From assembly GCA_037178625.1 (NCBI GenBank), contig CM074132.1, positions 930,001-994,000 on the forward strand: a stretch of DNA of 64,000 nucleotides, in the 5' to 3' direction. This document shows, in pieces, positions 21,249-31,039 of this stretch. A program made the translations under genes and the position numbers. Below the pieces are notes generated by a model, which saw only the letters and a list, made by a program, of their open reading frames with translations, did not search any database and had not been told where the DNA came from. The DNA comes from Skeletonema tropicum (Eukaryota > Bacillariophyta > Thalassiosirophyceae > Thalassiosirales > Thalassiosiraceae). Numbering within the stretch: the first letter of the stretch is position 1; the number at the start of each line of letters is the position of its first letter.

Positions 21249-24200
21249 CCCTCCCTAGTTCAAGCATTGGACAGCTATTGAGAAATGTCCTACCACCGGT
21301 TACACTCCTCCTGTCGTCTGTAGTTGTGGCGTAATCAGGATCCGATCTACTACTGCTTTCGAACTCAAAATTCTTATCACCACTCCATACCATATTTGGA
21401 CTCAACGTCCCTCCTCTGTTTGGCGTGCTTGTCACATATCTAATCCTCGAATGTGAAGCTGACATCTGCCTCGCCAGACCACTTACTGCATCGCCGCATT
21501 CAGGCCTTGACCTCATCAACTTCCTACTTTCCGTATTCTCAGCTGCACTTAGCTGCTCCGATCCATCTCCTCGCACAAGAACTTGACCCTCCCTTGCTGA
21601 AGCATTTGGATCTTTAACATCCGATACGTCATACTCATCCTTGAGTTTCCGTTTCAACACCGGATGCTTGAACCTCACGGTCCCCAATCCATCTTCATCA
21701 CGTGTAACGTCGATCTTGCTTCCGACATCTGCACATGCACTTGTCCTACTCTCTCCCGAGTTTGTTACTCTTGCTTTGTCTTGCATATTCAAATTTAACC
21801 CTCGTACTCGCCACAGATACTTCTCCTGCTCTTTCGAATACACCTTCCAGCTTGCTATCAACAACAATATCCACATACCAATGCTTTCCCCGTCGTTGTA
21901 CCTATTTGCTTCGCTGCTTCGCCATTGCCTTCCAGCTTCAACTCTAACTTCATACTTCAGGCCATCCACTGAATGTGTCCTTCGCACTTTCCCATGTTCG
22001 AGCGTCTCACTTTCAGCTGCATCGAACCTTACTTCAGTCTTTTCCAGAGTTGACTCCGTATTATACGAGCTCTTGCCATTACATCGTTCCGTGCCATTGT
22101 ACAGAACAACTAAACTGCAATCGTACTCCAATACCGCATTGCATCTGCTTCTACTCATTCCGACTTGCTCATGTGTTATCCCTGCAGCACAATCATCTTT
22201 TCGTCCGATATCTCCTGTACCGACTCGTTCACTTGCCTTACTAACTCTGGCATCACCCATACAATCATGAGCATGAGAATGTTGAGCTACATTTATCACT
22301 CTCCCCAGCTTGACATTGTTATGTTTCATCATGCGACCTTCACTCATGTCACAATCACACAGCTCCCGTTCACCGTAACACCTATGGCAAACTTCACAAG
22401 CTCCTGACAACTCCGTGTCACTATTCTCGGCCACTTCTGCGCCTGCACCATCTTGAGTTTGAGAATGTCGAGTATCACTCAACACTCCTCCCTGCTTGAC
22501 ATTCAAATCATCATACACTGAACTTCCATCCAGTGTACCTTCAACGACTGCTCTCTTCTCCGAGCTATCTTTGCTTTTACCGACCGCCCTCTTGTCCGAG
22601 CTAGTCACCACCTTTTCACCTGATGCATGCATCTCAACTCTATGATTGCACACCTCCCTTTGATCATCACTCGTTTCATTTCTAGTCGACCTTTCGACTT
22701 CTAAGCCACTAATGTTGCCATGCTGATCTTCCACGGCTTCATTCAACCAGACTTCATCATCTACGTCACTTCGGGATCGTCGAGCATCACAACACTCTCC
22801 CCCTTGTCCACTTCGGGATCGTCGAGCAACACAATGCTCTCCCCCTTGATCGACATCCATGACACTATAATTCACATTGCACTCTTCTGCACTATCCAAA
22901 CTATCATCTGAATCATATTCTACTTCGTATCTCTCCGAGACACTTGAGAATTGTCGAGCAATGCTCAACTCCCTCCCTTGCTCGACGTACACATTCGAGC
23001 CTCTCTCTTCATTCACTGTGCAAGATTTCAAGACATTGACTTCAGCTAGACTAATTGAATCATCTTCATCTACTGAGTCACAAGTCATCTCGATCACATC
23101 ATCGCCAACCCTGCTGAATTCCTCGACTCCCAGTCTTTCATTACCATTGCTAGCCCTGCCGAACTCTTCGACTTCCAGGCCCTTTTCCTCTTTGCCAGCC
23201 CTGCCGAACTCCTCAGCTTTCAGGCTATTTGTACCATTACCAGCCCTGCCAAAACCCTCGACTTTCAGGCTATTTGTACCATTACTTGACCTGCCGAACC
23301 TCTCGACTATCAGGCTACCTTTGCAATCACACGTGCTGGCTTCCAAGCTTTGCTTTCTCTGGTCGAACCTCTCGACGTACGAGACCCTGCATTCGCTCTC
23401 ACCTTCGCATTCACATGTATTGACTATTTGCACTCGCTGGTCGATCTTTTCGACGTCCACGAATTTACATTTGTTGCTTTCACCAGCACCTCCTGCGCTG
23501 ACTTTACATTTCTTGCTTTCATCAGCACCTCCTGTGCTGACTTTACATTTGTAGCTCTTATCAGCACCTCCTGTGCTGAGCTCCAAATCATCCACTTCAA
23601 TTGCTCTATCGATACCATTCACAACCCGTGAAATATCATCGCAATACTCTGCCGACATCTGCACTTGGGACATTTCCCTTACAGATAATACCTTCGACTC
23701 ATCCGAGCCAGACTTGAAGTGTGCTCTGCCGATCATCTGCACCAAGGGCATTTCTCTTACAGACATTCCCGTCGACCCATCCGAGCTAGGACGCCAAATG
23801 CTAACTTCATCACCTTTGAAGTTACCGCATTTACGACTGACAACATTCCCCATGCCGTGGTGAACATACACCATATTATCTCCGACACTGTCATCAACCC
23901 CCATGCTGAGGACATTCATTCCAGTCTTCAACTTGGCCAAGGTCATGTCTTCTCCAACATTCGACCTAATTGTTTTGCTCAGGTCTAACCAACCTTTGCT
24001 CATGTTACTTCCGCCGCTATTCACGGCGACGACTCCTTCCTCAGATCGTGTGACTGTAGTACCTGTGAATACAGACACTCTCCCTGCTACAGACTCATGA
24101 TCTGTACGCTTCACACATCGTCCATCATTGCCATTCAACGCTCTCCTGACGATCGCGTCAACTTCTTTCCCATTCATGCTCATCGACTCAATATTCATGT

Positions 24201-24498
24201 CATCGACTTCCGAGCTGATTCCATTACTGCCGAGCTCCGTCTCAGCAATCATCTCATATTTACTCATCGCTTGACTTCGACTGTGTTGACTCTGACTCAT
24301 GAAATCAATATCAGCCACAAAGCCATTCGCTCCGACTACAAACAAGGAAAATACCAGCATTGCCACCACTGCTATTCCCATACCGATTCCGCCTCCATGT
24401 CTTAGACGTTTTCTCCTTTTCTTTCGCTTCATCCCTACCGTTCCTAGTACCAGTTCATGCAATTGTTCTCCAGCGTTTCTCTTTGACTTCAACTCCAA
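21166..24498 (-). CDS. 1110-residue ORF of the LTR element, no pol domains, two hydrophobic segments
   Basis: The frame is uninterrupted for 3.3 kb, beginning at an ATG 234 bases inside the 5' LTR and ending within the 3' LTR. The protein opens with a basic cluster (KRKKRRKRLRH) followed by a strong hydrophobic helix at about residues 38-60. A second hydrophobic stretch (GMWILLLIASW) lies near residue 875. The middle is very polar. It contains three copies of a 15-residue STGGADxSxKCK-type repeat, about five copies of an 18-20-residue EEFGRA-type repeat, five degenerate QGGxxxxARRSxS repeats, and a Cys cluster (C-x2-C-x2-C-x6-C-x-C near residue 690). No RT, RNase H, integrase, protease or canonical gag CCHC knuckle is seen. 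The topology (basic-TM-large domain) could be envelope-like or gag-like, and I do not assign a function. Confidence 0.7.
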   Translation of the reverse strand: MELKSKRNAGEQLHELVLGTVGMKRKKRRKRLRHGGGIGMGIAVVAMLVFSLFVVGANGFVADIDFMSQSQHSRSQAMSKYEMIAETELGSNGISSEVDDMNIESMSMNGKEVDAIVRRALNGNDGRCVKRTDHESVAGRVSVFTGTTVTRSEEGVVAVNSGGSNMSKGWLDLSKTIRSNVGEDMTLAKLKTGMNVLSMGVDDSVGDNMVYVHHGMGNVVSRKCGNFKGDEVSIWRPSSDGSTGMSVREMPLVQMIGRAHFKSGSDESKVLSVREMSQVQMSAEYCDDISRVVNGIDRAIEVDDLELSTGGADKSYKCKVSTGGADESKKCKVSAGGAGESNKCKFVDVEKIDQRVQIVNTCECEGESECRVSYVERFDQRKQSLEASTCDCKGSLIVERFGRSSNGTNSLKVEGFGRAGNGTNSLKAEEFGRAGKEEKGLEVEEFGRASNGNERLGVEEFSRVGDDVIEMTCDSVDEDDSISLAEVNVLKSCTVNEERGSNVYVEQGRELSIARQFSSVSERYEVEYDSDDSLDSAEECNVNYSVMDVDQGGEHCVARRSRSGQGGECCDARRSRSDVDDEVWLNEAVEDQHGNISGLEVERSTRNETSDDQREVCNHRVEMHASGEKVVTSSDKRAVGKSKDSSEKRAVVEGTLDGSSVYDDLNVKQGGVLSDTRHSQTQDGAGAEVAENSDTELSGACEVCHRCYGERELCDCDMSEGRMMKHNNVKLGRVINVAQHSHAHDCMGDARVSKASERVGTGDIGRKDDCAAGITHEQVGMSRSRCNAVLEYDCSLVVLYNGTERCNGKSSYNTESTLEKTEVRFDAAESETLEHGKVRRTHSVDGLKYEVRVEAGRQWRSSEANRYNDGESIGMWILLLIASWKVYSKEQEKYLWRVRGLNLNMQDKARVTNSGESRTSACADVGSKIDVTRDEDGLGTVRFKHPVLKRKLKDEYDVSDVKDPNASAREGQVLVRGDGSEQLSAAENTESRKLMRSRPECGDAVSGLARQMSASHSRIRYVTSTPNRGGTLSPNMVWSGDKNFEFESSSRSDPDYATTTDDRRSVTGGRTFLNSCPMLELGRVLERVIQPKHSQALWRELSVSGKRHVS
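21249..21262 (-). promoter_or_regulatory. Putative polypurine tract of the LTR element
   Basis: Minus-strand GAACTAGGGAGGG directly abuts the LTR start TGTTAG. Its position and composition fit a plus-strand priming site, and this fixes the element's orientation. Confidence 0.7.
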
Positions 24499-24732
24499 TC
24501 AAGATCAAGTCGACTTTGACTTTTCCAACCTCGACTACAACTTTGCTCTATCGACTCCTTCGATTCCAAGCCCTTGTTGCTTCTGTGATTCGATCGACTC
24601 TACAATCCGTTTCCGAGTCTTGTTTCTCAACTCTATCACTCCGATTCCGAGTTGCAAGCCCCTTTTCGATTCACGCCTTTGACTCACACAGCAATTCAAT
24701 GCAATCGGACCTCTTCGATAAACTTCGAAGTT

Positions 24733-24942
24733 TGTTAGAAGTCTCTATTGCTCCACAGAATCACTGCTACAATAGCCGTAGCTATTCGCACACGTTGCTC
24801 TACTCTTGTTACTTTCTTCTTATTACGAATTACTTATTGTTCCGAATTACTCCTACGAATTATGATACGTGTCTCTTCCCTGAGACACTTAACTCCCGCC
24901 ATAATGCTTGACTATGCTTGGGCTGAATAACGCGCTCTAACA
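24733..24942 (-). repeat. 5' LTR of the non-autonomous element (in element orientation)
   Basis: 210 bp, identical to the other LTR. In element orientation it is followed by AACTTCGAAGTTTATCG, the position of a primer-binding site. I cannot match that to a tRNA by eye. Confidence 0.92.
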
Positions 24943-24947
24943 CCTTC

Positions 24948-25243
24948 TCCACCGATTGTTGGCCGTCTTGTCGTGGCGGTGGAGCTTATGCTTGGTATGG
25001 TTAAGATAGAAAACTATCAAGCAACTAGGAGCCAATAGCAATAGAAATAATAAACATCACCCATGTTAGATGTTCCTATTTCCTATCCTATGATGTGCTG
25101 CTACTACTTACTTAGCAGTAGTGAAGTAGCGTTGTCTACATATCTTCTTTGTCACGGCGCACGGCGTAAATACATAATATGGTTTATGGTTTTGGGTAGG
25201 AGAGAGATAGAGGTGGGTGTGCGTGCGGAAGGAGCATCGTGAG
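24948..25243. other. Spacer between the LTR element and the MITE
   Basis: No ORF or RNA gene recognised. It holds the right copy of the LTR target sequence at its left edge and the left copy of the MITE target duplication (25236-25243) at its right edge. Confidence 0.5.
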
Positions 25244-25466
25244 TAGGCCTTTGGATATAGGGGGCTCGGGGGCAGCCCCCGATATTAAAGGTTCTGAGCA
25301 GGTGGAAAAATCGTTTTAATGGGGGGAAAATGGTCAATATTAGCTAGATTTAGACGGAAACCACGGAAGTTTAGCTAACTAACCGTCCCCCCCTCCTCGC
25401 TGGGGGGAAAATCGGGGGAAATCCCCCCGATAAGGGGTAGGCCAGCCCCCTATATCCAAAGGCCTA
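25244..25466. mobile_element. 223-bp MITE with 23-bp TIRs and an 8-bp target duplication (hAT-like)
   Basis: The ends are perfect 23-bp inverted repeats starting TAGGCCTTTGGATATAGGGG, and the element is flanked on both sides by ATCGTGAG (25236-25243 and 25467-25474). An 8-bp duplication and a (C/T)AGG-type terminus are typical of the hAT superfamily. The interior is non-coding with several G and C runs. Mobilisation would need a hAT transposase elsewhere in the genome. Confidence 0.85.
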
Positions 25467-25474
25467 ATCGTGAG

Positions 25475-26039
25475 CGAGAGCATCGTGAATCGTGATACTG
25501 AGCTAGCGGGCGTGCGGGCTCGCCAACAGAAAGGACTGGTTTAGGTTCTAGGCTGACAAGTGATTTTGGGTGTGTTTGGTCGATACAATAGGGGATTTGG
25601 CCATTATTTAGCTCATTTACACCTGATTTTCCACAGTTGTTTGCCCCGCGTGGGCACCGAAAATTGAAAAGCGCCCGTTCCCCATGCAACCTATTATGGG
25701 CTCCTACGAGGGGTGGAGTCGAGTCAAATTTTTTGCACCCGCTCGATCTCACCCGATCTTCTCCGAATCCTCTCTCCGACGCCATCATTACGCTTCGGTT
25801 ACTCTAGCTTTCATCGACACGATCATTCCAATCATCCACAGTAGCCGCCGTTCCTTCTCCTCTCGTCAATCAAGAACGCCGACTGCACACCGCCAGTATC
25901 AAATTGCATCGACTGTGTACACTCTTCACTCATCTTTCAGCGGCACACGCTCCCCCCGCTCTTCAATCTTCATCACACTAGTCGGCGCTCCCCTCGGTCT
26001 CGGCGCTCGTCATTTGTTCTCAAAACCTACCATTGCAAC
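25475..26039. promoter_or_regulatory. Upstream region of the 1266-codon gene
   Basis: No supported ORF. It includes GTCGAGTCAAATTTTTTGCA(CCC) at 25718-25740, nearly the same as 10209-10230, and a C/T-rich leader before the ATG at 26040. Confidence 0.4.
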
Positions 26040-29000
26040 ATGAGGTACATTACCCCCTCCACCTTTCAATCGACCAACAGTACAATCGTCACTAATGATA
26101 CTACTCACCATTCCAACAAACTTTCTCCAAAAAGCGACGGAGGCGGAGGCGCTACCACCACCACAGCCAATTCTGTAGTAGATTCCGATCAAAATTCCAC
26201 CTCCACCACCACCACGACGACTGCTGCTGCTCAATCCATTACGTTTAGAGAATTCATTCATGGTCCAAGATTCCAACGGAGCATTTCCATCATGATTGTA
26301 CTAAGTTTACTATTACCACTTGTGGGAGTGTATTGTATCATTATGTTTCATCCGTGGATTGATTGGATGGTGGAGGGTGCGCTATGGTCCAAGGAGCATG
26401 CCCCCTTTGTGGATGTTATAAGCATGTCGAGTGGATATGATGGAGCATTCGATAATGTGTCATTGGTCGAGAATGATGATTCATTGCAGTTGTCGACTTT
26501 GTCCATGAAGGAGAAATGGAAGCAGGAGCGGGAAGAGGAGGAGAATGGTCAATGCTTGTCTCTATCGTCATTCGTGGAGCATGGAAGAAGGGACGTTACC
26601 CCACGTCGATCTGACGAAATTAAGATTGATGATCATGGTATTATTGATGAGGATGACAAGGATGGAGTGGTAATTGATGAGGAAGATTTCACCACCTTCG
26701 TATCGAATGAGAGGATGCCACGCGAGCATGACGTATCGACATTCAACGATACGGATGATACATCCTCCAATGACTTCATTTGTGTCAACTGTCACGCACT
26801 CTTTCGAATTCACGTGGATATTCTATTCCAAGGACAAGAAGTTGATCCGTCGACAATGATGGATGATGCTACTACAAATCCAAAAGAGGAGGAAAGGAAG
26901 TGGTTCGTTACGCTAAGGGATGTCACCCACGAGAACGTGCCACTGTTGTACGCTCACATGGATCGACCATTGGATCTGGATTGTGACCCTTCTACCACCG
27001 TACATCGTGACAATACTGCCCATTTCTCAAGGTGTCAGTCCACTACCATCATTGAAGTCCCATACACGTCCTTCTCTTCCACGACGAGTGGATACAATTC
27101 CACCAATTATCACGAGGTGGTGATGATGAATGAGAGGATCATTCTTGTATCTCTACAGCGAGAGTGGAGCAGCAGTAGATTTGACGATGATTCTTTGAAA
27201 GACATCATGGTCAATAAGAAGGAGAGGAAGAGACGTATTGTGGATCAATGGATGATTAATATCATTGTCCCGTCCAAGGATGGAGTTGGTGGACGTGGCT
27301 TGATGCATTCATCATCGATTCACTCGGCCAAGCTTCGTGATGTGGTCAAGAGTGATACAGACGTATCGACGGACACCACGAGGACGGAGTTGGAGTCTTC
27401 CTTTGTTGAGAGCCCAGCAACCTCATCTTTATACATGTATGAAGTTTTTGTTGCAGTTGTGGTTGCAGTAGTTGTTGCCGTTGCAATACTCGCGCTTGCT
27501 TTCAAGTTTGTTGTACCACGGGGCGATGAAGAAGAAGAAGAAGAGGAAGAAGAAGAGATCATGACAACTTCTGAGATTTTAGCTTTGCAACGTGCCATTC
27601 GCAACTCCAACTCTTCAGCTGCATCGCATGACAATGATGAAGAGGAGGTAGAATCTGCAATTCAGTACGAATCAAGTCAAGGTCGTCGATCACGTACGGA
27701 AGAACAACTTGAGATTGACTCCGCTCGAGAGCAGTCTACTCCGACAAATCTTAGTCCATTGTTTGACGATGAAGCCGATACAGAAGAAGTCACATCAAAT
27801 CATGATGGTGATGAAGTGAATGAAGTTGTAGAGGATTCTATTCAAGAAGAATCCGAAGAATCATTTGGTGAAGACAATGGATCATGTGGCGAAAGTGAAG
27901 TCGAGGGCAGTGTTCAAGATCCGTTCCAAGAACATGAACATGAACATGACCTTGATGAAGACGAGACTGCTACTGAAATGATAGGAGAGGATGAAGATAC
28001 ACCGCCTACGAGTAACAAGAGTAATAAGTGGTCAGTGATTCCACGACGAAACTCGCTTGACAATGTTGACGATATTATCCGAGAAGAGAAAGACGAATGT
28101 ACTGCTATTGGCAGTCCTCTCTTTTACTCTCCCAGGTTCCAATCCAGCGAGACGGCACCTTTACCCCACAGTAACACTTCATCAGTGTATGATTCAGTGG
28201 AGCTAGCGGATGATACCGACTCCAATCCTACGATGTCAGTAGAGCCCGCTTCAATTCTTCTTTCAAAACCTGCTGAATCCAATCATCCATCGATTGAATG
28301 TCGCGCTGAGTGGAATGAGTTTGGCGCATTTGTTCAAGATCGGGATATGTTCAATGCTGAAGACGTCGACAGTACTGATGATAATGAAGCGTTGGTAAAA
28401 TGTGCAGATGCTGCAGAGAGCAGCATGAACAAGGACGAAGAAGACCCATCTTTGTCTGGTGTATCCAAAAGGCTCTTTACAACGAGTAAGCCAAATACAG
28501 ATGAAGTAGAGAAAGCTTCGTCCTTCCGCGAAGAATTTGATGAAGTCGATGAGTCAATGTTCTTGCCCAATGTGATCGTCCAAGCTGAGGCGAATGCATC
28601 ACCTTTGAATCTTCAGGAACGAAGAAGTGTTCCAGTTGAAGCGACGGAATCCAATGCAATGAATACTCTTGATGCCAGTTTAGGAAACGAGCCCACTGCA
28701 ACATGTGGTGAGCTTGTCGGTTTGGCCGAAGCGGGCAAACAACCTCTGGTGGAACCACTTTGCGATTCCCAGCAGAATGCCAATCTTTTGCTGGCATCTC
28801 CTGAGAAATCTGTTGCTGCTAATGCATCAGCAACTTGTAACAAGTCTCTTCCTGTATCAAGCCCATCGAAAGAAGCAAATTCAGCTCGAAAGACTGTAAA
28901 TACACCACTTACAGCACCGATGAGTTCTTGCGGAGAAGAGAATTCTCCTATCAGCCATGCAGCAGCAAGCTCGACCAAAACATCCATCGAGAAGTCAGTT

Positions 29001-29840
29001 GCAAAGTGTGATGCTAATGAGGCGTCGACATCTACCACAGATACAGTAGAGTCTGGCAACTTGGGGAAGACCGATCTTGCTTTTGCCGCTCCACAATTTT
29101 CTCCAAGCCCCAGTCCCAATAGAAGTCAACATGACTTGTCATATGTCAACCAGAGCTTGTCTGTTTCATCAAGTCCCAGTGTCACTTCCCCTCCTCGAAA
29201 CTCGAACAGCCCAAGTGTCACTTCCGATCCCCGCTTCAGTCCAGGTGAATGGTCGAATGACGAAGCCCGAGTGAGAAAGCGTCGCTCTTTGCCCTTTGTT
29301 TCCCGCGAAGACACCTCACGTGCTGGAAAGGAGAATGCGTCGTCTAATTCAAGAACACCTCTATCAGCAAAGGCGACCAATTACTCTCCATCATCCACTG
29401 TGGCTGCAACAGTAGCCGAGTTTGTTGTCCCAAGAGCACATAATGGCAGAGCCTGGAGAGCAGAAAGACCCGTTCCTGTTCCCAGTGGTAGTGGTGGACA
29501 AAACAAACGACTTGGAGGCTCTCCTGCACATTTTGAGCCCCGTGCTTCATCCACCGAAGTAGAAGAGTCAAATAATGATGATCCCATCGATTTCTCTTCT
29601 CAGAACGACGACTCTGAACGTAATGGTTCTAGCCGATCAGGAAAACGCAGCAGGGCAAGCAAGGGTAACAAGAGCCGCAAGAGTCGCAAGCGTAAATCGA
29701 ACGTGGAGAAGAAATTACTGGCAACAACCAAAACTTCGGACAAACACAAACCGCCCTCGGGATTGAGCTCTCTTTCACAACGTTTGAATGAGGAGATGTG
29801 GCAACATTCGCAAACATCTGACAAGTGTTATGATTTGTGA
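26040..29840 (+). CDS. Large acidic two-TM protein of unknown function
   Basis: A single-exon ORF of 1266 residues. Thr- and Ser-rich residues 1-65 precede a hydrophobic helix at about 81-103. A domain of about 360 residues follows, then a second, strongly hydrophobic Val/Ala-rich helix at about 466-488 that ends in a run of ten Glu. This pattern predicts a lumenal or extracellular domain between two membrane spans. Beyond that lie about 770 residues of low-complexity acidic, Ser-rich, probably disordered sequence. The last about 60 residues include a basic block (SRKSRKRKS) that could bind nucleic acid or direct nuclear import. I recognise no catalytic motif. The uninterrupted frame and the normal codon mix argue that it is a real gene. 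Confidence 0.75.
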   Translation: MRYITPSTFQSTNSTIVTNDTTHHSNKLSPKSDGGGGATTTTANSVVDSDQNSTSTTTTTTAAAQSITFREFIHGPRFQRSISIMIVLSLLLPLVGVYCIIMFHPWIDWMVEGALWSKEHAPFVDVISMSSGYDGAFDNVSLVENDDSLQLSTLSMKEKWKQEREEEENGQCLSLSSFVEHGRRDVTPRRSDEIKIDDHGIIDEDDKDGVVIDEEDFTTFVSNERMPREHDVSTFNDTDDTSSNDFICVNCHALFRIHVDILFQGQEVDPSTMMDDATTNPKEEERKWFVTLRDVTHENVPLLYAHMDRPLDLDCDPSTTVHRDNTAHFSRCQSTTIIEVPYTSFSSTTSGYNSTNYHEVVMMNERIILVSLQREWSSSRFDDDSLKDIMVNKKERKRRIVDQWMINIIVPSKDGVGGRGLMHSSSIHSAKLRDVVKSDTDVSTDTTRTELESSFVESPATSSLYMYEVFVAVVVAVVVAVAILALAFKFVVPRGDEEEEEEEEEEIMTTSEILALQRAIRNSNSSAASHDNDEEEVESAIQYESSQGRRSRTEEQLEIDSAREQSTPTNLSPLFDDEADTEEVTSNHDGDEVNEVVEDSIQEESEESFGEDNGSCGESEVEGSVQDPFQEHEHEHDLDEDETATEMIGEDEDTPPTSNKSNKWSVIPRRNSLDNVDDIIREEKDECTAIGSPLFYSPRFQSSETAPLPHSNTSSVYDSVELADDTDSNPTMSVEPASILLSKPAESNHPSIECRAEWNEFGAFVQDRDMFNAEDVDSTDDNEALVKCADAAESSMNKDEEDPSLSGVSKRLFTTSKPNTDEVEKASSFREEFDEVDESMFLPNVIVQAEANASPLNLQERRSVPVEATESNAMNTLDASLGNEPTATCGELVGLAEAGKQPLVEPLCDSQQNANLLLASPEKSVAANASATCNKSLPVSSPSKEANSARKTVNTPLTAPMSSCGEENSPISHAAASSTKTSIEKSVAKCDANEASTSTTDTVESGNLGKTDLAFAAPQFSPSPSPNRSQHDLSYVNQSLSVSSSPSVTSPPRNSNSPSVTSDPRFSPGEWSNDEARVRKRRSLPFVSREDTSRAGKENASSNSRTPLSAKATNYSPSSTVAATVAEFVVPRAHNGRAWRAERPVPVPSGSGGQNKRLGGSPAHFEPRASSTEVEESNNDDPIDFSSQNDDSERNGSSRSGKRSRASKGNKSRKSRKRKSNVEKKLLATTKTSDKHKPPSGLSSLSQRLNEEMWQHSQTSDKCYDL

Positions 29841-30229
29841 AAGAGTAGATGTCCTTTCTGTATTACTTCATTATCTGCATAAAATAGTTTATTCTTCAAG
29901 GATTTGATCCGATAAGTATCTCTGCAGGACTCTGCAGAAGAAGTATCTCAAGAGAGAGAGAGAGAAATTCTAGTTTCTACGATGGAGAGTTGAGTGTTGA
30001 GTGTATTGATGAACCTCCCGCCCAATCAATCCCCCACCATCTCACCTACTTGTTATCACTTTCACGGTTCCACCTATTCTCGGAAACCCCTATCTCCTTA
30101 CTAAAATCTACAGCAATTTTGTACTAGAGCTACAGAGGAATTCATCTCCCCGTCATCATCTATCTCCTCCCACCTCATAACAACGCCGCTGTTAGCACCA
30201 CTCTACTAACAACCAACACCACCGCCAAG
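29841..30229. promoter_or_regulatory. Spacer and promoter of the uS3 gene
   Basis: Contains a short GA microsatellite (about 29951-29965) and a C/T-rich leader ending in CACCGCCAAG just before the start codon. No ORF. Confidence 0.5.
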
Positions 30230-31039
30230 ATGATGAAGAACAGGTCAAAGATGTCCACCAAGCGCAAGTTTGTCGCTGATGGTGTTTTCTACGCTGAGCT
30301 TAACGAGCTCCTCACCCGCGAGCTCGCTGAGGATGGTTACGCCGGTGTTGAGGTCCGTACCACTCCCCACCGCACTGAGATCATCATCCGTGCCACCAAG
30401 ACCCAAAATGTTCTTGGAGAGAAGGGACAACGCATCCGTGAATTGACCTCTGTTGTCCAGAAGAGATTCGAATTTGCCGAGGGTGCTGTTGAGCTTTATG
30501 CCGAGCGTGTTCAGAACCGTGGTCTTTGTGCTCAGGCTCAGGCCGAATCACTCAAGTTCAAGCTTTTGGCTGGACTTGCCGTCCGTCGTGCTTGCTACGG
30601 AGTTGTTCGTTTCGTTATGGAGGCTTCCGCTAAGGGATGTGAGGTTATTGTTTCCGGAAAGCTAAGAGGACAGCGTGCCAAGGCCATGAAGTTCGGAGAT
30701 GGATACATGATCAAGACCGGACATGCTGGACAAGTTTACACTGATGTTGCCGTCCGTCACGTTGCCATGAGGCAGGGAATGATTGGTATTAAGGTTTCCA
30801 TTATGCTTCCCCACGATCCTAAGGGAATCAACGGACCCAAGATTCCTTTGGATGATGTTGTTACTATCCTTGAGCCCAAGGAGGAGCCCAGCCCTGAGAG
30901 CATCCTCCAGGCTCAGCAAGCTGCTGAGGCTGCTGCTGCCGCTGCTGCCCAGCAAGCTGCTCTTCAGCAACAGATGCTTGCTCAGCAACAGGCTGCTGCC
31001 GCTGCCCCTGTTGAGCCCGCCATGCAAGCTGGATTCTAA
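30230..31039 (+). CDS. RPS3: 40S ribosomal protein S3 (uS3)
   Basis: A single exon with 269 codons from the first ATG. It builds the mRNA entry channel of the small subunit. The sequence [18 protein letters not shown], the KH-domain GxxG in [13 protein letters not shown] (about residues 60-74) and the C-terminal [19 protein letters not shown] and IKVSIMLP motifs are diagnostic. The tail after about residue 225 is an unusual Ala/Gln-rich extension, making it somewhat longer than most uS3 proteins. Three in-frame ATGs (30230, 30233, 30251) compete; the third would give the most typical N-terminus ([11 protein letters not shown]). Codon choice is strongly biased, as expected for high expression. 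Confidence 0.96.
   Translation: MMKNRSKMSTKRKFVADGVFYAELNELLTRELAEDGYAGVEVRTTPHRTEIIIRATKTQNVLGEKGQRIRELTSVVQKRFEFAEGAVELYAERVQNRGLCAQAQAESLKFKLLAGLAVRRACYGVVRFVMEASAKGCEVIVSGKLRGQRAKAMKFGDGYMIKTGHAGQVYTDVAVRHVAMRQGMIGIKVSIMLPHDPKGINGPKIPLDDVVTILEPKEEPSPESILQAQQAAEAAAAAAAQQAALQQQMLAQQQAAAAAPVEPAMQAGF

Larger units (their letters stand above)
21034..24947 (-). mobile_element. Non-autonomous LTR retroelement with a 1110-codon ORF, flanked by a 5-bp duplication
   Basis: Two 210-bp direct repeats (21039-21248 and 24733-24942) are identical base for base, start TGTTAGA and end TCTAACA, and are flanked by the same pentamer CCTTC (21034-21038 and 24943-24947). These are the hallmarks of a recent LTR-element insertion. 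The purine tract AGGGAGGG immediately before the LTR at 21248 lies on the minus strand, so the element reads right to left. The 3.5-kb interior has one long open frame on that strand and no reverse transcriptase, integrase or protease motif. It is probably moved by enzymes of another element. Confidence 0.92.

Noticed and set aside
22877..23554. 225-codon plus-strand frame in the LTR element
   Set aside because: It mirrors the repeat-rich minus-strand ORF. The polypurine tract shows that the element reads on the minus strand.
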